Notes: generated by a model from the sequence alone, not told the origin. A stretch of DNA of 64,000 bases from Ceratopteris richardii (GCA_020310875.1 CM035438.1:98086650-98150649); one strand, 5' to 3'; positions 30,769 through 44,246 are shown, numbered from the stretch's first letter. A program made the numbers and translations.

Positions 30769-33700
30769 ATGGGAGATTGATTTCCTTCATCAATTGACAA
30801 ATTGGACAAAGGTAACTACTCAGCTTGGTCATTAAGAATGGAAGCTTATCTCCAAGGTAGACGTTTATATGGTTATGTGGCTGGAGATGAAGTTATGCCA
30901 AGTTTCAGGAACAAAAGTCAACCAACACAAGAAGAGCAAGAGAGATTGAGCTCATGGTGCTCCAAGGATGCACTTGCAAGGTCTTATCTCCTCACCTCTA
31001 TCTCATATTTTTTGTAGCCTCACATTAGAAGTTGTAAGACATCTCAAGAAGTGTGGGATGCACTTGAAGCTTTCTTTTCTTCAAGTACCAAAGCTAGGAA
31101 GCATCAACTATGGCTGGATTTCACAACTCTCAAGAAGGCTCCCAAACAAAATGTGACTAATTTTGTCACAAAGCTTAAGGACATAGCGGATCAGTTGGGA
31201 AGAGTTGGAGAGGTAATAGATGAAGTGCAAATTGTAAGGGAGGTCATCAATGGCTTGAAGGCAGATGACAAGTGGGAAGCATTCACTTCAGCTATGGATT
31301 TGTACATGGACATGCATGTACCTGATTTCAACACACTCATTGGACAACTACTTACTGAAGAGGCAAAGCTTATCAAAAATGGAGAAAGCTCTAAAGGTAA
31401 TCAATCTTCAGCTTTATACACTGATAAAAGCAAGTCCAAAGATAACAAAGGAAAGGCAAAGAAAGTGGATGATGAAGCAGGTACATATCAAGCTAACTAT
31501 GCAGGTAGAGGAAGACATGGCAGAGGTAGAGGAAGAGGAGGTAGACAAGGCAGGGGGAGATCTCAAGACTCCAAGCCATGTTCTATTTGTGGACTAACTA
31601 ATCATACAACTGAAAATTGCTTTAGGAATTCCAGGAATCAAAGAGGAAGAGGATACAATAGAGGAAGTTATGGCTACTCAAGAGGAAGGTTCAACAATTA
31701 TCATAGCAACTACAACAACTACAATGATTCAAACTATCAAGGAGGCTACAAAGGAAGGAGAGACTACAATAACTACACAGAAGACTCAAACAAAGAGGAT
31801 TCATTATTGATCATGAACATGGATATGCCACAAGGTAAATCTGATGAGCATGTTTTCTACATAGATTCAGGTTGTTCAAATCATGTGGCAGGAAATGTCG
31901 CACTCCTATCAGATTTAGAAGATCCAAGGAATAAGCATGAGGTACAAAGAGTAGATGATACAAAACATCCTGTGGAGAAAATAGGCAATGTCAAAGCACC
32001 TGATGGAAACATCAACCTACTCAGTACGGTACTCTATGTCCCTACCATTACAAAGAATTTGATAAGTGTTGGGCAGATAGTAGAGAAAGGGTTGCAAGTC
32101 AGGTTCACAAAAGCAGGAGCATTTGTTGAAGATCCAAGTCAAGGATTCAGAAAAATTACAAAAGGTGAAAAGACAGGTAGATTGTTCACATTTGAATTAC
32201 AGGACACTAGAAACATTGCTCTCTTTAATTATGGTAGTCAGACACTCACAGAATTGGAAGTATGGCACAAAAGGTTAGCACATATTTGTGAAAGGTCATT
32301 AAAGCAAATCTGCAGGGACCAAAGTGTACTTGGACTCCCTAATTTGTCAAAACAACATCTGATTTATAAGTGTAGTGCATGTCAATTTGGAAAGTCTCAC
32401 AGGTTACCATTCATGAAGAAAGGTTATATGCATGGAGATCTCTTGGAGTTGGTTCATATAGATGTACGGGGACCTAGCAAGGAAGCTTCAATATCTGGAT
32501 CAAGGTATTATGTCTTCTTTATTGATGATTGCAGCAGATGGACTATCCTATTCTTTATGAAACACAAAGATGAAGTTTTTTCATGTTTCAAAAGATATTT
32601 GGCTCTTGTGGAGAATCAAACAGGTAAAGCACTAAAAAGGTTAAGGTCAGATGGAGGGGGAGAATACTTCTCCCATGAGTTTGATTCTTTTCTTCAAGAA
32701 ACAGGAAACAAAAGAGAGGTAACTACAAGGTACACTCCTGAGCAAAATGGAGTGGCAGAAAGGAGGAATAGGACAATTGTTGAAGCTGCAAGGTCTATGT
32801 TAAATGAAAAGCATTAACCTAATTACTTATGGGCTGAGGCTGTATCTACAGCCACTTACTTGATTAACAGGTTTCCTTCAAAATCCCTTGATGGGATGAC
32901 TCCATATGAGGCTTGGAATGGAAGAAGACCAAGCTTAGATCATTGTAAAATTTTTGGATGTATTGCTTTTGCTCATGTTCCTTCACAGGTTAGAGGCAAG
33001 ATGGATCCAAAGGCAGAAAGGTGTGTATTTATTGGATATGACAACAATCAAAAGGGCTACAAGTTATACAACCCTACCAACAAAGGATTCTTGGTAAGCA
33101 GAGATGTAGTTTTTTATGAGAACAATTCATGGTATGAAGATTCATGCAGGAAGGTCAATTTACCAGATGATCTTGAAGAAGATTTTCCAAAGCTTGGTAG
33201 AGAACAACCAAAGATTGAAGAACAAGACACCTCAGAGGATGATGAAGAATCTTAGATGGAAAAGATCAAAGCATGGAAGTCTAAAGGTAAAGCCAAATTG
33301 CAGGAACTTGGACATGAGGCAGAATCATCACATCATGGCCTAAGAAGATCTATGAGGGAAAAGAAAAAACCAGAAAGGTATGCGTTTGACACCTCATTAG
33401 TAACTAAACATTCTATCTACATAGCACAGGACATAAACCAAGAGGAGCCATCATCATTTGAAGAGGCCAAAGCAAAAACAGAATGGAAGCATGCAATGAA
33501 GGAAGAGATTGAAGCACTTGAGGAAAACAACACTTGGGATTTGGTGCCCAAGACTTCATCCATGAAGGTAATAGGCTCAAGATCGGTCTATAAACTCAAG
33601 AAGAATTATGATGGTTCCATTAACAGGTATAAGGCAAGGCTTGTAGCAAAAGGCTTTGCATAAACTCAACGAATTGATTATGAGGAGACTTTCTCTCTTG

Positions 33701-34959
33701 TGGCAAAGATGCCTACTATTAGGGTTTTGCTTAGTATTGCCTCTTCCAAGAATTGGAAGATACTTCAACTAGATGTAAAGAATGCATTCTTGAATGGTTG
33801 GATAACAGAAGAGGTATATATGGCACAACTACCTGGTTTTGAGAATCAAGTTTATCCTGATTATGTGTGTAAACTTAATAAAGCATTGTATGGTCTCAAG
33901 CAAGCTCCAAGAGCTTGGAATTTTAGGCTTGTTTCATTCTTGCAGGACAAAGGCTTTCAACCAAGCAAGGCAGATCCATCACTCTTTATTAAAAACAGTA
34001 ACTCTGAGGTCATCTACCTATGTATATATGTAGATGATATTATATTGACAGGAAATGATGCAGATGGTATGAAGAAGATCAAAGATCAGATGAGAGAAGA
34101 GTTCAAGATAAGTGATTTGGGCTCACTTACCTACTTCCTACGTTTGGAAGCTATCTACAAAGATCATGGTTTGTTTCTCACTCAAAGAAAGTACATTAAA
34201 GACATGTTGGCAAAATTCAAGATGCGAGATTGTAAGATTGCAGGTACTCCAATGGAGGTCAATCACAAATTGAGCTCACATGAAGGTGAACTCATAGAGG
34301 ACATCACATCATATCAAAGTCTAGTGGGTAGTCTCAATTATGCCACATTGACAAGAGTAGATATATGTTACAGTGTGAGTGTGCTAAGACAATTTATGCA
34401 CACACCAAGGAAACCACATATGGATGCTGCCAAAAGGATTCTCAAGTATCTCAAAGGAACCATAAATGAAGAACTTTATTATCCTTATGTATCTGATTTA
34501 GGTTTGAAGCTATTTTCTGATGTAGATTCGGCTGGCTCCAAGGAAGATAGAAGAAGCACTTCAGGTTATCTTACCTTTGCAGGTTCAAAGCTTATTTCAT
34601 GGTCATGCAAGAAGCAACCCACTATTGCTCTCTCTTCTACTAAAGTTGAATATAGAGGTCTTGCCATAGCTACTCAGGAAGCTATGTGGATGAAGACATT
34701 ATTCAAAGATCTTGGATTGGAGTTTGGAACTCCAACTATTTTTGGTCACAATATGAGTTCTATTCACTTAGCTGCTAATCCTATTTTTCATGCAATGACT
34801 AAACATATTGAAGTTCATTATCACTATGTACGAGAGAAGGTTCTAAGCAAAGAGATTCAAATATCATATGTGTCCACTCATCAACAATGTGCAGATATTC
34901 TAACCAAAGTATTGGATGGTACAAAGCTTTGCAAATTCAAGGCTATGATTGGTTTGTAG
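30769..34959 (+). pseudogene. gag-pol: copia C gag-pol, single frame with five stops
   Basis: From ATG 30769 one reading phase runs to TAG 34957-34959. It carries gag (UBN2 type), an RG-rich region and zinc knuckle CSICGLTNHTTENC, retropepsin (DSGCSNH), GAG-pre-integrase (WHKRLAHI), integrase (RSDGGGEYF, QNGVAERRN), RT (LDVKNAFLNG; YVDD at 34027-34038) and RNase H. In-frame stops lie at 30778 (TGA), 31015 (TAG), 32815 (TAA), 33253 (TAG) and 33661 (TAA). The absence of frameshifts points to decay mainly by point mutation. The RNase H Trp in the usual SDADWAG motif is Ser here. Confidence 0.93.
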
Positions 34960-35009
34960 GTAATCTTGGAAGATTGAAGACCTCAAGCATACTTGGCTTG
35001 AGGGGGAGC

Positions 35010-36281
35010 TATTGGAGCAGTTCTATGACAAGCCTAGGTATTGGCTTGAGTCCCACAAAGTCATAAAAGAAGCTTCAAAATGAAGACTGTAAAGTTCACT
35101 TGTGAACTACCTCTTGTAACTTTTGAATAGTTTACTTAATGTAAAAGTGAAAGAATCTTAAGTGGTTGAGTCCACATGATCAAAAAGGGAAAGAGGAGCC
35201 ACGAATTCGTGATTTGTGGTAGGTAGAGAATCAAATCAATCATTGATTGATTGGAGAGTGATTGAGGGAATTTAGCCTCCCAAACTCAACTATAAATAGA
35301 TGGCAGTTTTAGTCGTGGTTAGAGAGACCTATGTGAAGACCTCCAAGAGCTGAGCTTTATGCCATATCAAGGTGTGATTACAAGGCACACATATGTATCA
35401 ATAAGTCCATTGTATTGTACAAGCAATATACTTTCATTCTTATGATCATTTGGGTTCATATTTCCATGTTCTTGTGAAGTATACTACTCACTCCCATATC
35501 TCTCAGTTTTCTCAGTCAGATTGAAGAGATGGTTTCTCTGAGCTTGGTGCATCATTTTTAGTGATTTAACTTGGTAAAGTTAGCTCTATAAGTCTAATAT
35601 ATGCTCACAAAGTGTCATGTAATTTGAATGTTTCAATCTTCAGTTATGTTCATTTGAAGTCAACAGGGTCTATTCATCTTCACTTCTCTGTCAGGTACCC
35701 GACTTTTTCACTCATCTTGTCAGAGCCATTTCTCAGTGGTTACTTATCCAAATTCAATGATTTAAAGCTTGTTGGATTCAGCTTACTGTCTTGTATAACC
35801 ATACAAAATGTTCATAATCATTAGATTCTTACATGTTGAGTTATGTTCATTTTTCCAGCCACTGGTCTCAAACTATAGCAGCCCGTGAAAATCGGGATGA
35901 TGTCATCACTTATTAAAATTCATTCTTAGTGTGTGGTTTATTATTTTTTATGAGATTACTCTTTAAAGTTAGCTCTTTAAGTTAACTAGACTTCTCTAAG
36001 AGGAATTAAGCTAATTGCTGCTGTGCTCAAAGAATTATGCAAAACATTGGACAGGTGTATGAACCAAGAATAGCAAGTTTTCACCTCTGAGCTAACTCCA
36101 ACTTATCTGTTTTGATCTATCTTTTTGAGAGTGATCTTTCAAGGTACATTGGGTGTCTAATACATCCATTGGCAAGCTAAAAGGGCCCACCATATACTCC
36201 TGGAGTTCATTTGGCTGGTGCAGATCAAGGATTTTGCAACACCTCTTCATCTTCAAGCACATACCTATCCATCTCTTCACA
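35010..36281 (+). repeat. 3' LTR of copia C
   Basis: It begins TATTGGAGCAGT directly after the polypurine tract, where the 5' LTR has TGTTGG, and ends CTTCACA followed by the target duplicate GTATA. Confidence 0.93.
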
Positions 36282-36286
36282 GTATA

Positions 36287-37160
36287 TAAGTGTTTTATTT
36301 ACTAGGCACAAATCAAGGTACAGACTTAGTGTCTCAATTTTTGTTCTTTATTCCATTTTATTTTATTCATTCAAACTTTTTCTAGTATGTTTTTCCTATT
36401 GAACAAAGATTGTAGGAAGATATGGATCGAAGCTCCAATTCAGCCAAATGTCAATCCACTTTTTTGTGTTAATGCTAGAATAAGGAATTGGCCAATAAAT
36501 TGAAAAAATGACAAAAGATGGAGTAATGCCTACAAAATGGCTAAATTTTAAAAAGATAGCTCGACCTAAGAAAGGAACATGGCCAATAAAAGCATAGATG
36601 CTCATAATCTATAAATATATGGCTGAAGTTTTAAAAGATATAAAGGATTTTGTGTCTATATTGATAGCTAGGGTTTGGAAATTGATCATAGCTTGTATAG
36701 AGACCTTCATAGATGCCAATATTAGAACCCTAAACTACATAGGCTTCCATTTGCTATCTAACACTTTACCCTTTGATTTAAGTGAGGCACCTCATAGAAT
36801 ATGATTAAGGGCCTATTATAAGACAACCATATTCACGGGTAGCCATTATATACAATTTTTTGAGGATGTATTTGATTATGGTCTCTTCAAAAGGCATTCA
36901 CAATTTTTTGGTTGATTATCTATAGTTATGAAATCTAGATTGACTTCATACAAGACAACATACATAGTCTAATTAAAGAATGATATGATAGATAGACCTG
37001 CAACATCAATACAATCTAGAAAAACCCTTTTTGAAATGCAAAATAATCAACCTCAACATCAAAGAGAGAAAAATCCATGATTTGGTGGCACAAATTTATC
37101 AGAGGAAAAGAAAGCAATAACTAGACTAACCACAAAGTTTTTTCAAGGGTCAAAAAACTC
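36287..37160. other. AT-rich stretch, possible interior of a decayed gypsy-like element
   Basis: I recognise no gene. Position between the retropepsin remnant (with copia C excised) and a polypurine tract at about 37160 suggests this is the non-coding or decayed 3' interior of that older element. Confidence 0.35.
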
Positions 37161-37650
37161 AAAGGGGAGGAAATGTTGGGAAGTGACTTTTGGGAAGGAA
37201 AAAGATGGAAAAATTTGTATTATAGTAGAGTAGAATATTCAAAATTATTTAAAAATGAGCAAGAGTTTTCCTTATTAGTTGCTATAACTTATATATTTTT
37301 TGTACTTTTTAGATCTCTCTAGAAAGTTGAATTTTAGAATAGAAAGTTTGGACGACCTAAAAGGTATCAAGGTCAATTTTGATGACTTAATTTGCAATAT
37401 TGTATTTTGGAAGGGAATGAGAATTAGAGAACTCTTTTCTTTAATAGTTCTCTCCATCAAGCTTTAACGGTGATTTCAATTGGATTTTGTGAGTATTCCT
37501 CATTCATTTATATTTTTATTTCATGCTTTTATGAGTCTAATTCTATCTTCCAAGATCCACTAATTAAGTTATGTAATGTTTCCTAACGGTTATGTGAATC
37601 CGTTGGAATCTTCATTCTGATCTCATAAAACCTAGAGCACTTGAAGTTGC
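37161..37650 (+). mobile_element. polypurine tract and putative 3' LTR of an old element
   Basis: AAAGGGGAGGAAA ends at 37173 and is followed by TGTTGGGAAGTGAC, the layout of a polypurine tract and LTR start. The right end is undefined because family-Z LTR sequence takes over at about 37.65 kb. No 5' partner was found in the window. Confidence 0.5.
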
Positions 37651-37679
37651 AAGGATATTATTTCATGGGCACACAAAAG

Positions 37680-38100
37680 AAAATTGTTATCAAAAGCACA
37701 TAGAGAATAGGTATGTGAATAGACGAGGCAATACACAACATTGCGTGCAATCTCCCCCCATGCAATTTCTTTTCAACAGGTCCATAGAGTGCATGTATTT
37801 ATAGGATTTTCCATTATGTCAAAAATAGCAGTTAAAATGATGGACACTTTGAAAAGCAAGCGTGAAAGTAAAAAGTTTCTCTCTTTTATGTAGAGCCTTT
37901 GATTTTATTAACATAAATCATGATCGACAATGATCCTTATCCTAACCCCTATTTTTACTACTTTCTCTAGAAACAAACCTCTACTTGGATCTTCATTTAC
38001 GACCTATGTACAAAATACAAGTCCTTTTATTTGTATCTAGAAACATCTGAAATATCCATTCCCTTTACAACCTCACAAACTTTCAGTTGCTATATCAAAA
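37680..38100 (-). mobile_element. old LTR (family Z), copy 2
   Basis: It shares with copies 1 and 3 the region ATTGCGTGCAATCTCCCCCC...ATAGAGTGCATGTATTTATAGG and the following segment. It lies to the left of minus-strand copia D coding sequence, the position expected for that element's 3' LTR. Confidence 0.6.
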
Positions 38101-38129
38101 CAATGACACATCAATAACTCAATAAATCT

Positions 38130-41100
38130 CACAAGCTCACATTCATCTTCTTTGACTCTAGATTCCAAAGTGTATAGGCTTTAAACTCTTCACTATATCC
38201 TAATGAGAAACATTCTTTTGGTCTTTGATACTAACTTATTTTTTGTTGATTCAAGTATATGTGCATAATAAAAACATACCAAATTTTGAAAAGCATAACA
38301 AGGCTTTTTAGTAAAGTATGCTTCTTGAGGAGTAGTGCCATGTAGTGCCTTTTTTAGCATTTATTAAGCCATATAAATTGCTCATGCCCGAAATGAGTCA
38401 CGCATGTCTTGAGCTTTCACCATGGAGTGGGCCATTTCAAATATTGTCCTATTTTGTCTCTCAATAACAGCACTTTGTTGAGGTGTTAAAATTCGTGGTA
38501 AGTTGCCTCTTGATTGCATGAGAATCAAAATAGTTGTTGAATTATGTGGACAAGAATTCTCCTTCTATATTACTAGGAAAATTATTTGGTTTTCTAACTA
38601 TTTAATTTTCAACAATCTCGTGCCACATTTGGAATTCGTCAAATGGATCAACCTTATTTTGAATAAAATATGCCCACATCTTTCTATTATAATTGTGGGA
38701 TATCATTGAAAATCAGAGAAATCCTCTCAAAGTAGGACTAGGCATTTTACCATAGAGATCCTCATGTACCAACCCTACAGGAACCTAAGCTTCATTGCTG
38801 CTCTCTTTTGGAACTACCTTCTTTTGCTACGTGCCCATCATGCAAAATTCACTAGGTACATGCAAATCTCAAAAGGTAGGTAAATGAGCTACCTTTCCTT
38901 TTATCTCCACCCCTATGATAACAAACAATCTCATATGCCCATAACATTGATGCCAAAGCCTACTCGTGACTTTTTCTTTTGTAGGAGTGTGGAGACTTAA
39001 CTTAAAAAATTTATCTTTCCACACTCCTTTTCATAGACTATGATCTTCTCCATCTAAAATTTATGCAAAATCCTTTTTGAAATGTACTTCAAGATCATGA
39101 TCTATTATAGTAGAAATTGATAAAGAACTTCCTTTTACTGGAGGAATATACAAATGATCAGAGAGTTTTCTCTTAACACAAGTGGAAAAAACAAAAGAGA
39201 TGGTTGCTATGCCTTCAATTGCACATTTGGAGTCATCTTCAACCACTACTCTAGAGGCATTAACACTAGTGTTGTATCAAAATAGGACACCAGAGTGTCC
39301 TTTTTATTAATAAATAAAAAAATCATGTGCAATAATCAAACAAAATTTTGGAAAAATGCTCAAGCCCCATAAAGTCTTATTTTTTGATAACTCAAAATAT
39401 AGAAATGATTGAATTTCGTTTTAAAAAAACTACTTTTGTATACAGTTACGTATGAGAAGAACAAAATATCTCCATATGAATTTGTTTTTGTCAGGTTTGA
39501 ATTATTTTTCTAATGTTAATTTAAAGTCATTTAATCATCTAAGGCAAGTCATGCGAATTAGGAAAATCTTTTTTATATTACAATATTTACTACAATATGG
39601 GGGGCTCATTATATACTTATACACTATAGGAGCCTTTTATATGATATTGATGCATAAAAACATAGAAAATGCTGGTTTTTCTATTTCAAAAACCATCATA
39701 TAGTATCATACGAATATGATACATGTTTTTGAACCAATAAGTTTTATACATAACTCACATACCACTAACAATCTCAATATTTCATCGAATAGCCATATTC
39801 CACTTTGACAAGAATAAAATTTCATCTTAAAAAATTAGCTTTATTCAATGATATAAAGACTATAATATCAATAAAAATAATTCTATAAATATTAAAAACT
39901 AATTTATATATATTAAAAATAACACATTAACTTTAATCAAGTAGCATATGCAATATTTTCTCATCAAATGACGTTTTCTTAACATATAAAAATAGTATGA
40001 TTATTTAACTTGAAGAAAGAACATACAAATTCAATTCCTAAGGTTGTCAAAAAAAAATATTTCTAGATTTTAGGTTATCAAATAGTATTTTGATAATAGA
40101 AATGGGTCATTTTCATACCATCACTTTGGAAAATAATTCAAAGATGATAACACTATCACAACACATATGCAATTGATTTTATGCCATAAACCTAGTTAAA
40201 ATCATTATCAATCTCTCATTATGGATAGTAAAGTGTTTACATATATAAAATAAGAGATTTTTTGGAATTTGCAAGAACGAATATTCGAAGATAATGATTT
40301 TAATAAAAAAGCAACACTGACCAGCATCACTCTAACTTTTGTGTCAATACGAAAATTACATCCATAAAATTAGTAAGTAGATCTTACATTTTTTATCTTT
40401 TATTGAAAATTATATTTTTCTAGAAATATTCCACCCTTATGCTATGTTCCATAGTTACATCTATAAATGGTTTCTTCTAGTAATCTAGAAAATTCATCAA
40501 ATACTGTCTCTTTTTTAGGACACTAAAATGTCAAGGGAGACTAAAATGTCCAAGTACAAGACGTGTTTAGGAAGCACACCAATCCTTCTTTTTGGTTATG
40601 TGGCAAGATGCACCACTTCCAAGGTTCATCCACATGAGTTTGGGTAGATGTACATACGTCCTCTATGGATATCCATAGTTCAAGTTCTATGTTATTTATC
40701 AATTCCCTAATCTTCCATGTGGATTTGAGAACCATATCTCTCATATGCTTACTTCTTGCTACAATCCTTAGTGAGATGACCCTTATTCTCATTATAGAAA
40801 TAACTTTCCATTAGATTCAACTTCTTTGACTTGTTCTTTGAGATATCAGAAGAGCCCTTTCCCTTTGCATTTGCTTAGCATGTTGCAACATTTGAACTTT
40901 TCTATTCTTAAAACACATTTTTTCTTCTAGAAGCATTGCAAAAATATCTTCAAGTAAGAGGTGAGGGTCTAACTTGAATTTTAAGGAAAATTAGAAGTGC
41001 ATCATATATTTCACGAAGAATTCAAACACACTTGAGAGCTAGTTCTCTAGTTGTCATCTAAACACAACCAGCAGCGAGTTGATGTTGTAAAGGTTTGATC

Positions 41101-41500
41101 TGCTTGATGAAGTGTTTAGCTTTCTTTGCCTTAGAGAGCTTCTCATTTGCTAGATGACTCTCAAGATTTTGAATCCAAGTATGATTCTTTGTTTCATATT
41201 GGCAAGCCAATATGCCCCTAACTTCATGTACTTTAGTTCTATGTTAGAATATCAATGCCACTTAAAAACGTTTAATGCCACAATATGTCCCTTTTTTATG
41301 AAAGTATATTCCTCTTATCTTTGACCTACTCTAGATAGCTAGAAAACCTCACACATCCTAGAAAAGTAGGAATCATTAAGTATATATTTGTCTCGATCTT
41401 CGATATAAGTTGATTCTTTAATTCTTTCATAAAGAATTGATGTACATAGTGTGACTTGAAGCCACCAAGAATCATGTTTGACAATTATAATAATTAGGGT
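38130..41500 (-). mobile_element. Ty1/copia element D, old and degenerate
   Basis: On the minus strand, from right to left, there are gag remnants (about 41480-40780), a degenerate knuckle (GHLTKDC near 40770), protease/GAG-pre-integrase remnants (LWHQCYGHMR, about 39260-38930) and integrase (TPQQSAVIERQNRT, about 38490-38450, continuing to 38130). RT and RNase H are missing. Stops are frequent. A 1.2-kb AT-rich insertion splits it. Confidence 0.7.
39291..40516. mobile_element. 1226-bp AT-rich insertion in copia D with 7-bp flanking repeats
   Basis: The segment is flanked by AGGACAC at 39284-39290 and 40517-40523, and copia D coding similarity resumes on both sides, which defines an insertion. 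It is very AT-rich, has no convincing reading frame, and its ends do not form obvious terminal inverted repeats. A palindrome GGACACCAGAGTGTCC covers the left junction. The class of element is unknown. Confidence 0.6.
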
Positions 41501-42672
41501 CATAAATGAATAAGTTTATCAATGGTATCCACACATGCTAAGCTAAAAAAAATGAAGATTGGCTACGTAGGGAGCATGAACGAAATAAAGATTGAGTAAT
41601 GTGGTTGTAAAGTGCTCAAGCATGATCATATGCCTATTTCTATCCAAATGCATGGCCATAGCCACCGTCAATCCTAGCTCACACTCTAACTAGAAGAACT
41701 ATTTTGAGCATATCATGATACATTAAGAGCATGAACTTAAATTGAGCATCATGCCTGGTGTTATCCACGAAGGGATCTAGAAAAAGGATGACTAGCCATG
41801 CGTAAGCAGATAGTTGAACTAACTCAATAAATGCTAGAGAAAGTTCCTACAACTCTTCTTCCAACATGTATGCATGAAGAAAAATTCCAAGCAGTAGTTA
41901 AAACCCATCAAAAAGAAGATCAAAATCTAGAAAAGGAAAGGAAGCTTTAGGAAAGGTGAGCATAGGTTCAAAAAATTAACAATTTTAGAAGGTTCTAAAT
42001 GAATATCAAGAGATGATGAAAGCTCAATTGTGACTGCCTATGTGATTGTAGCAAAACCAAAGCCCGTCCAATCTAATGTTCCACTTTCTGAGAGGATATT
42101 GTTGTTTTTTACATGGAAGGTTCTTGGTAAGGTGAACTTTGAGATCAAATATTAGAATCAAAATGGAATAAGGAAGCATTTACTCACTATAGACCTCTTT
42201 TCTAGAGTTCCAAAACTTATTATGTTACAAGGTGTAGTGACTTACCTCTTAATGAGTCAATAAGTCCACAATCATGGACTCACAAGGCCATGCACTTTGC
42301 ATCTCAACCATCATAGATTTGAAATGACAAATTAGCCTCTAAATGCAAGAAATCCACGTATCAATACTAAAAAAACAATATGTGATATAAATCATTAGTA
42401 TGTAATCAAGCTAAGGGCAAAAATTACATCTTACAGTTTTAAAGAAGCAGCTTACAATTTTTGTTTCATCTATATGGGTAAAGCACAGTGGGTTAGCACT
42501 CCCTACATGGGAGCCCATGCACATTCTAAAGCTCTTAAAATGTTTAGATATAGAGATGAAAGGGTTCTTATTACTTTTGGGATACTATTTCAAGTATTTT
42601 TCTATCTAGAAACCCAATATCTCACGTAATGAGAAACCATATCAATTTAATACAATCTAATCAACAAACATT
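41501..42672. other. unassigned stretch
   Basis: I see no gene. It may be further decayed retroelement sequence, but no domain or LTR feature can be named. Confidence 0.35.
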
Positions 42673-42765
42673 CACTACAAGAAGTGACCCCTTATAGTGA
42701 TTACTACCACAAAAAAACATCATCTCTAATGGAAAACATCACAATGTTGTGAAAAGTGTCACACA
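42673..42765 (+). mobile_element. possible CACTA transposon end
   Basis: CACTACAAGAA at 42673-42683 equals the terminal sequence of plant CACTA (En/Spm) elements, and the following bases contain CATCA- and TAGTGA-like subterminal repeats. No opposite end or transposase was found in the window, so this may be an element remnant or chance. Confidence 0.4.
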
Positions 42766-42918
42766 CAGGGAATTGTATAAATGATATCCATTGTGGTGAC
42801 CGAAAACAAGAACTTAGTTACAATAAGATAATTATGAAACATTCCATATGCATTGCATATATCATTGCATATGCATGTTTTTTTTCTATTCAATGTGATA
42901 TGTACACCCATATATGTA

Positions 42919-43020
<102 letters not shown>

Positions 43021-43087
43021 TAAAATCTTGTATACCATCAAGTCTAGGTTCTATTCAAGAGAATCCAAAATCATAAAAAAGATGTTA

Positions 43088-43756
43088 TGTTAAGAAAGCA
43101 CTAGATTGTATTCCATGAATAGATTAGGCAAGATTAGTTAAGTATGATTTTTATTACAAGATTAATCATGCTGAGGAAATAATACAATAGTATACAACTA
43201 ATACGAAAGGACCTAAAATAGCGATTGATAGGTATGAATAACTAGAATCGATAAGGTATTCCACAACACAAGATCCTAGGTATGAAATAAGACATCAAAG
43301 TTATAGGAACTTCCTTGAGGGAGATGAACTAGTTACAAGATATAATTCGATGGGATCTCATACTAGGAGATAACAAGATCAAAAGATTGGACGTCTAGGA
43401 ATCAAAGTGGATATTTGGAAACTAGACTAGAGAGGACTAGAACAAGGGCTAAGACAAGAAGAGCAACTATAGCTTGAAAAATACTTACTCAGAGAGTATC
43501 ACTACTTGAGATCCCAAGAATAGCACTAGAAAGAGTGAGGATCATTAGGCCCAAGCCCTTTTAATATAGGTGGCATTAAGGCGATGAATGGATAATATTG
43601 GAAAGCCAAAAAAGGTCTTTGAATGTTGAAACAGGGAAAGTAGATAGTCATTCTTTGGGTTTTTCCATATGCTAGATGGGATGGGGATGCTAGATTTGCC
43701 AAATTTATCACAAATAATCACCTATGAAAAATCACATTACATATTTATAAGGTGGA
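43088..43756 (-). mobile_element. old LTR (family Y), copy 1, interrupted by the gypsy element
   Basis: It starts TGTTAAGAAAGCACTAGATT (plus-strand view) and shares that start and much of the next 300 bases with 63723-64000 (TGTCAGGGGAGCACTAGATT). A minus-strand TATA-like TATATTAAAAGGG lies near 43553-43567. The gypsy element sits at 43757, and flanking sequence resumes at 49845. Confidence 0.65.
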
Positions 43757-44246
43757 TGTGACAACCCGTAGGCAAGAGGCCCCCCCCCCCCTGTATTTCT
43801 ATCTAGGCCTTTTTGGTGCTTGTGTGGTTTGCCAACCGGCGCCAAATTGTGCGCAACTATAGGGGGACCTAGTGAGCCTCCGACCCAAGTGACCCAAGCG
43901 AACCAAGCGATCCTTGCGCTCAACGTGCGGTAGCCTTTGTGCTAGTTCCCTCCGCACACAGCTCTCGAAAGTGCCGTTGTGCCATGGAGGGGCCGTTGTA
44001 ACGCGTTTGCCCGTGACGCTTAACGCGGGCCGGCTCATTGTAAACGTTTACCCGCGACCTTCAACGCGGGCCGGCTTAGGCCGTTGCCTTTGTAATCGTT
44101 TTCTTTCAATGCAAGCTAGTTTTTTCATTCAAACGGTGATCTTCTGCTTTCAAGCAAGGGAACAAAACACTTGAGCAAGTCATCCTACCGACGGGCCGGT
44201 GCGAGTCGCCGAGCGAGCCCGGGGTGCTTGTTTTATTTTTATCACA
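43757..44246 (+). repeat. 5' LTR of the gypsy element
   Basis: It begins TGTGACAACCCGTAGG and ends TTTTATCACA. It contains a C run at about 43782-43792 and the CG-rich block ACGCGGGCCGGCT, which is repeated near its middle. Confidence 0.95.

Larger units (their letters stand above)
29470..36281 (+). mobile_element. Ty1/copia element C, complete structure, coding region broken
   Basis: This 6.8-kb element has a 5' LTR at 29470-30742, a perfect PBS (TGGTATCAGAGC, from 30744), gag-pol, a polypurine tract (TTGAGGGGGAGC, before 35010) and a 3' LTR at 35010-36281. The target duplication GTATA is at 29465-29469 and 36282-36286. The LTRs differ by a few percent by eye, including small indels. The gag-pol frame stays in one phase but has five stops, so it is non-autonomous. 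It belongs to the same broad family as copia B and copia E. Confidence 0.95.

Noticed and set aside
43914..44174. Small frames in the gypsy LTRs (also 49507-49767)
   Set aside because: They occur identically in both LTRs and are products of GC-rich LTR sequence.
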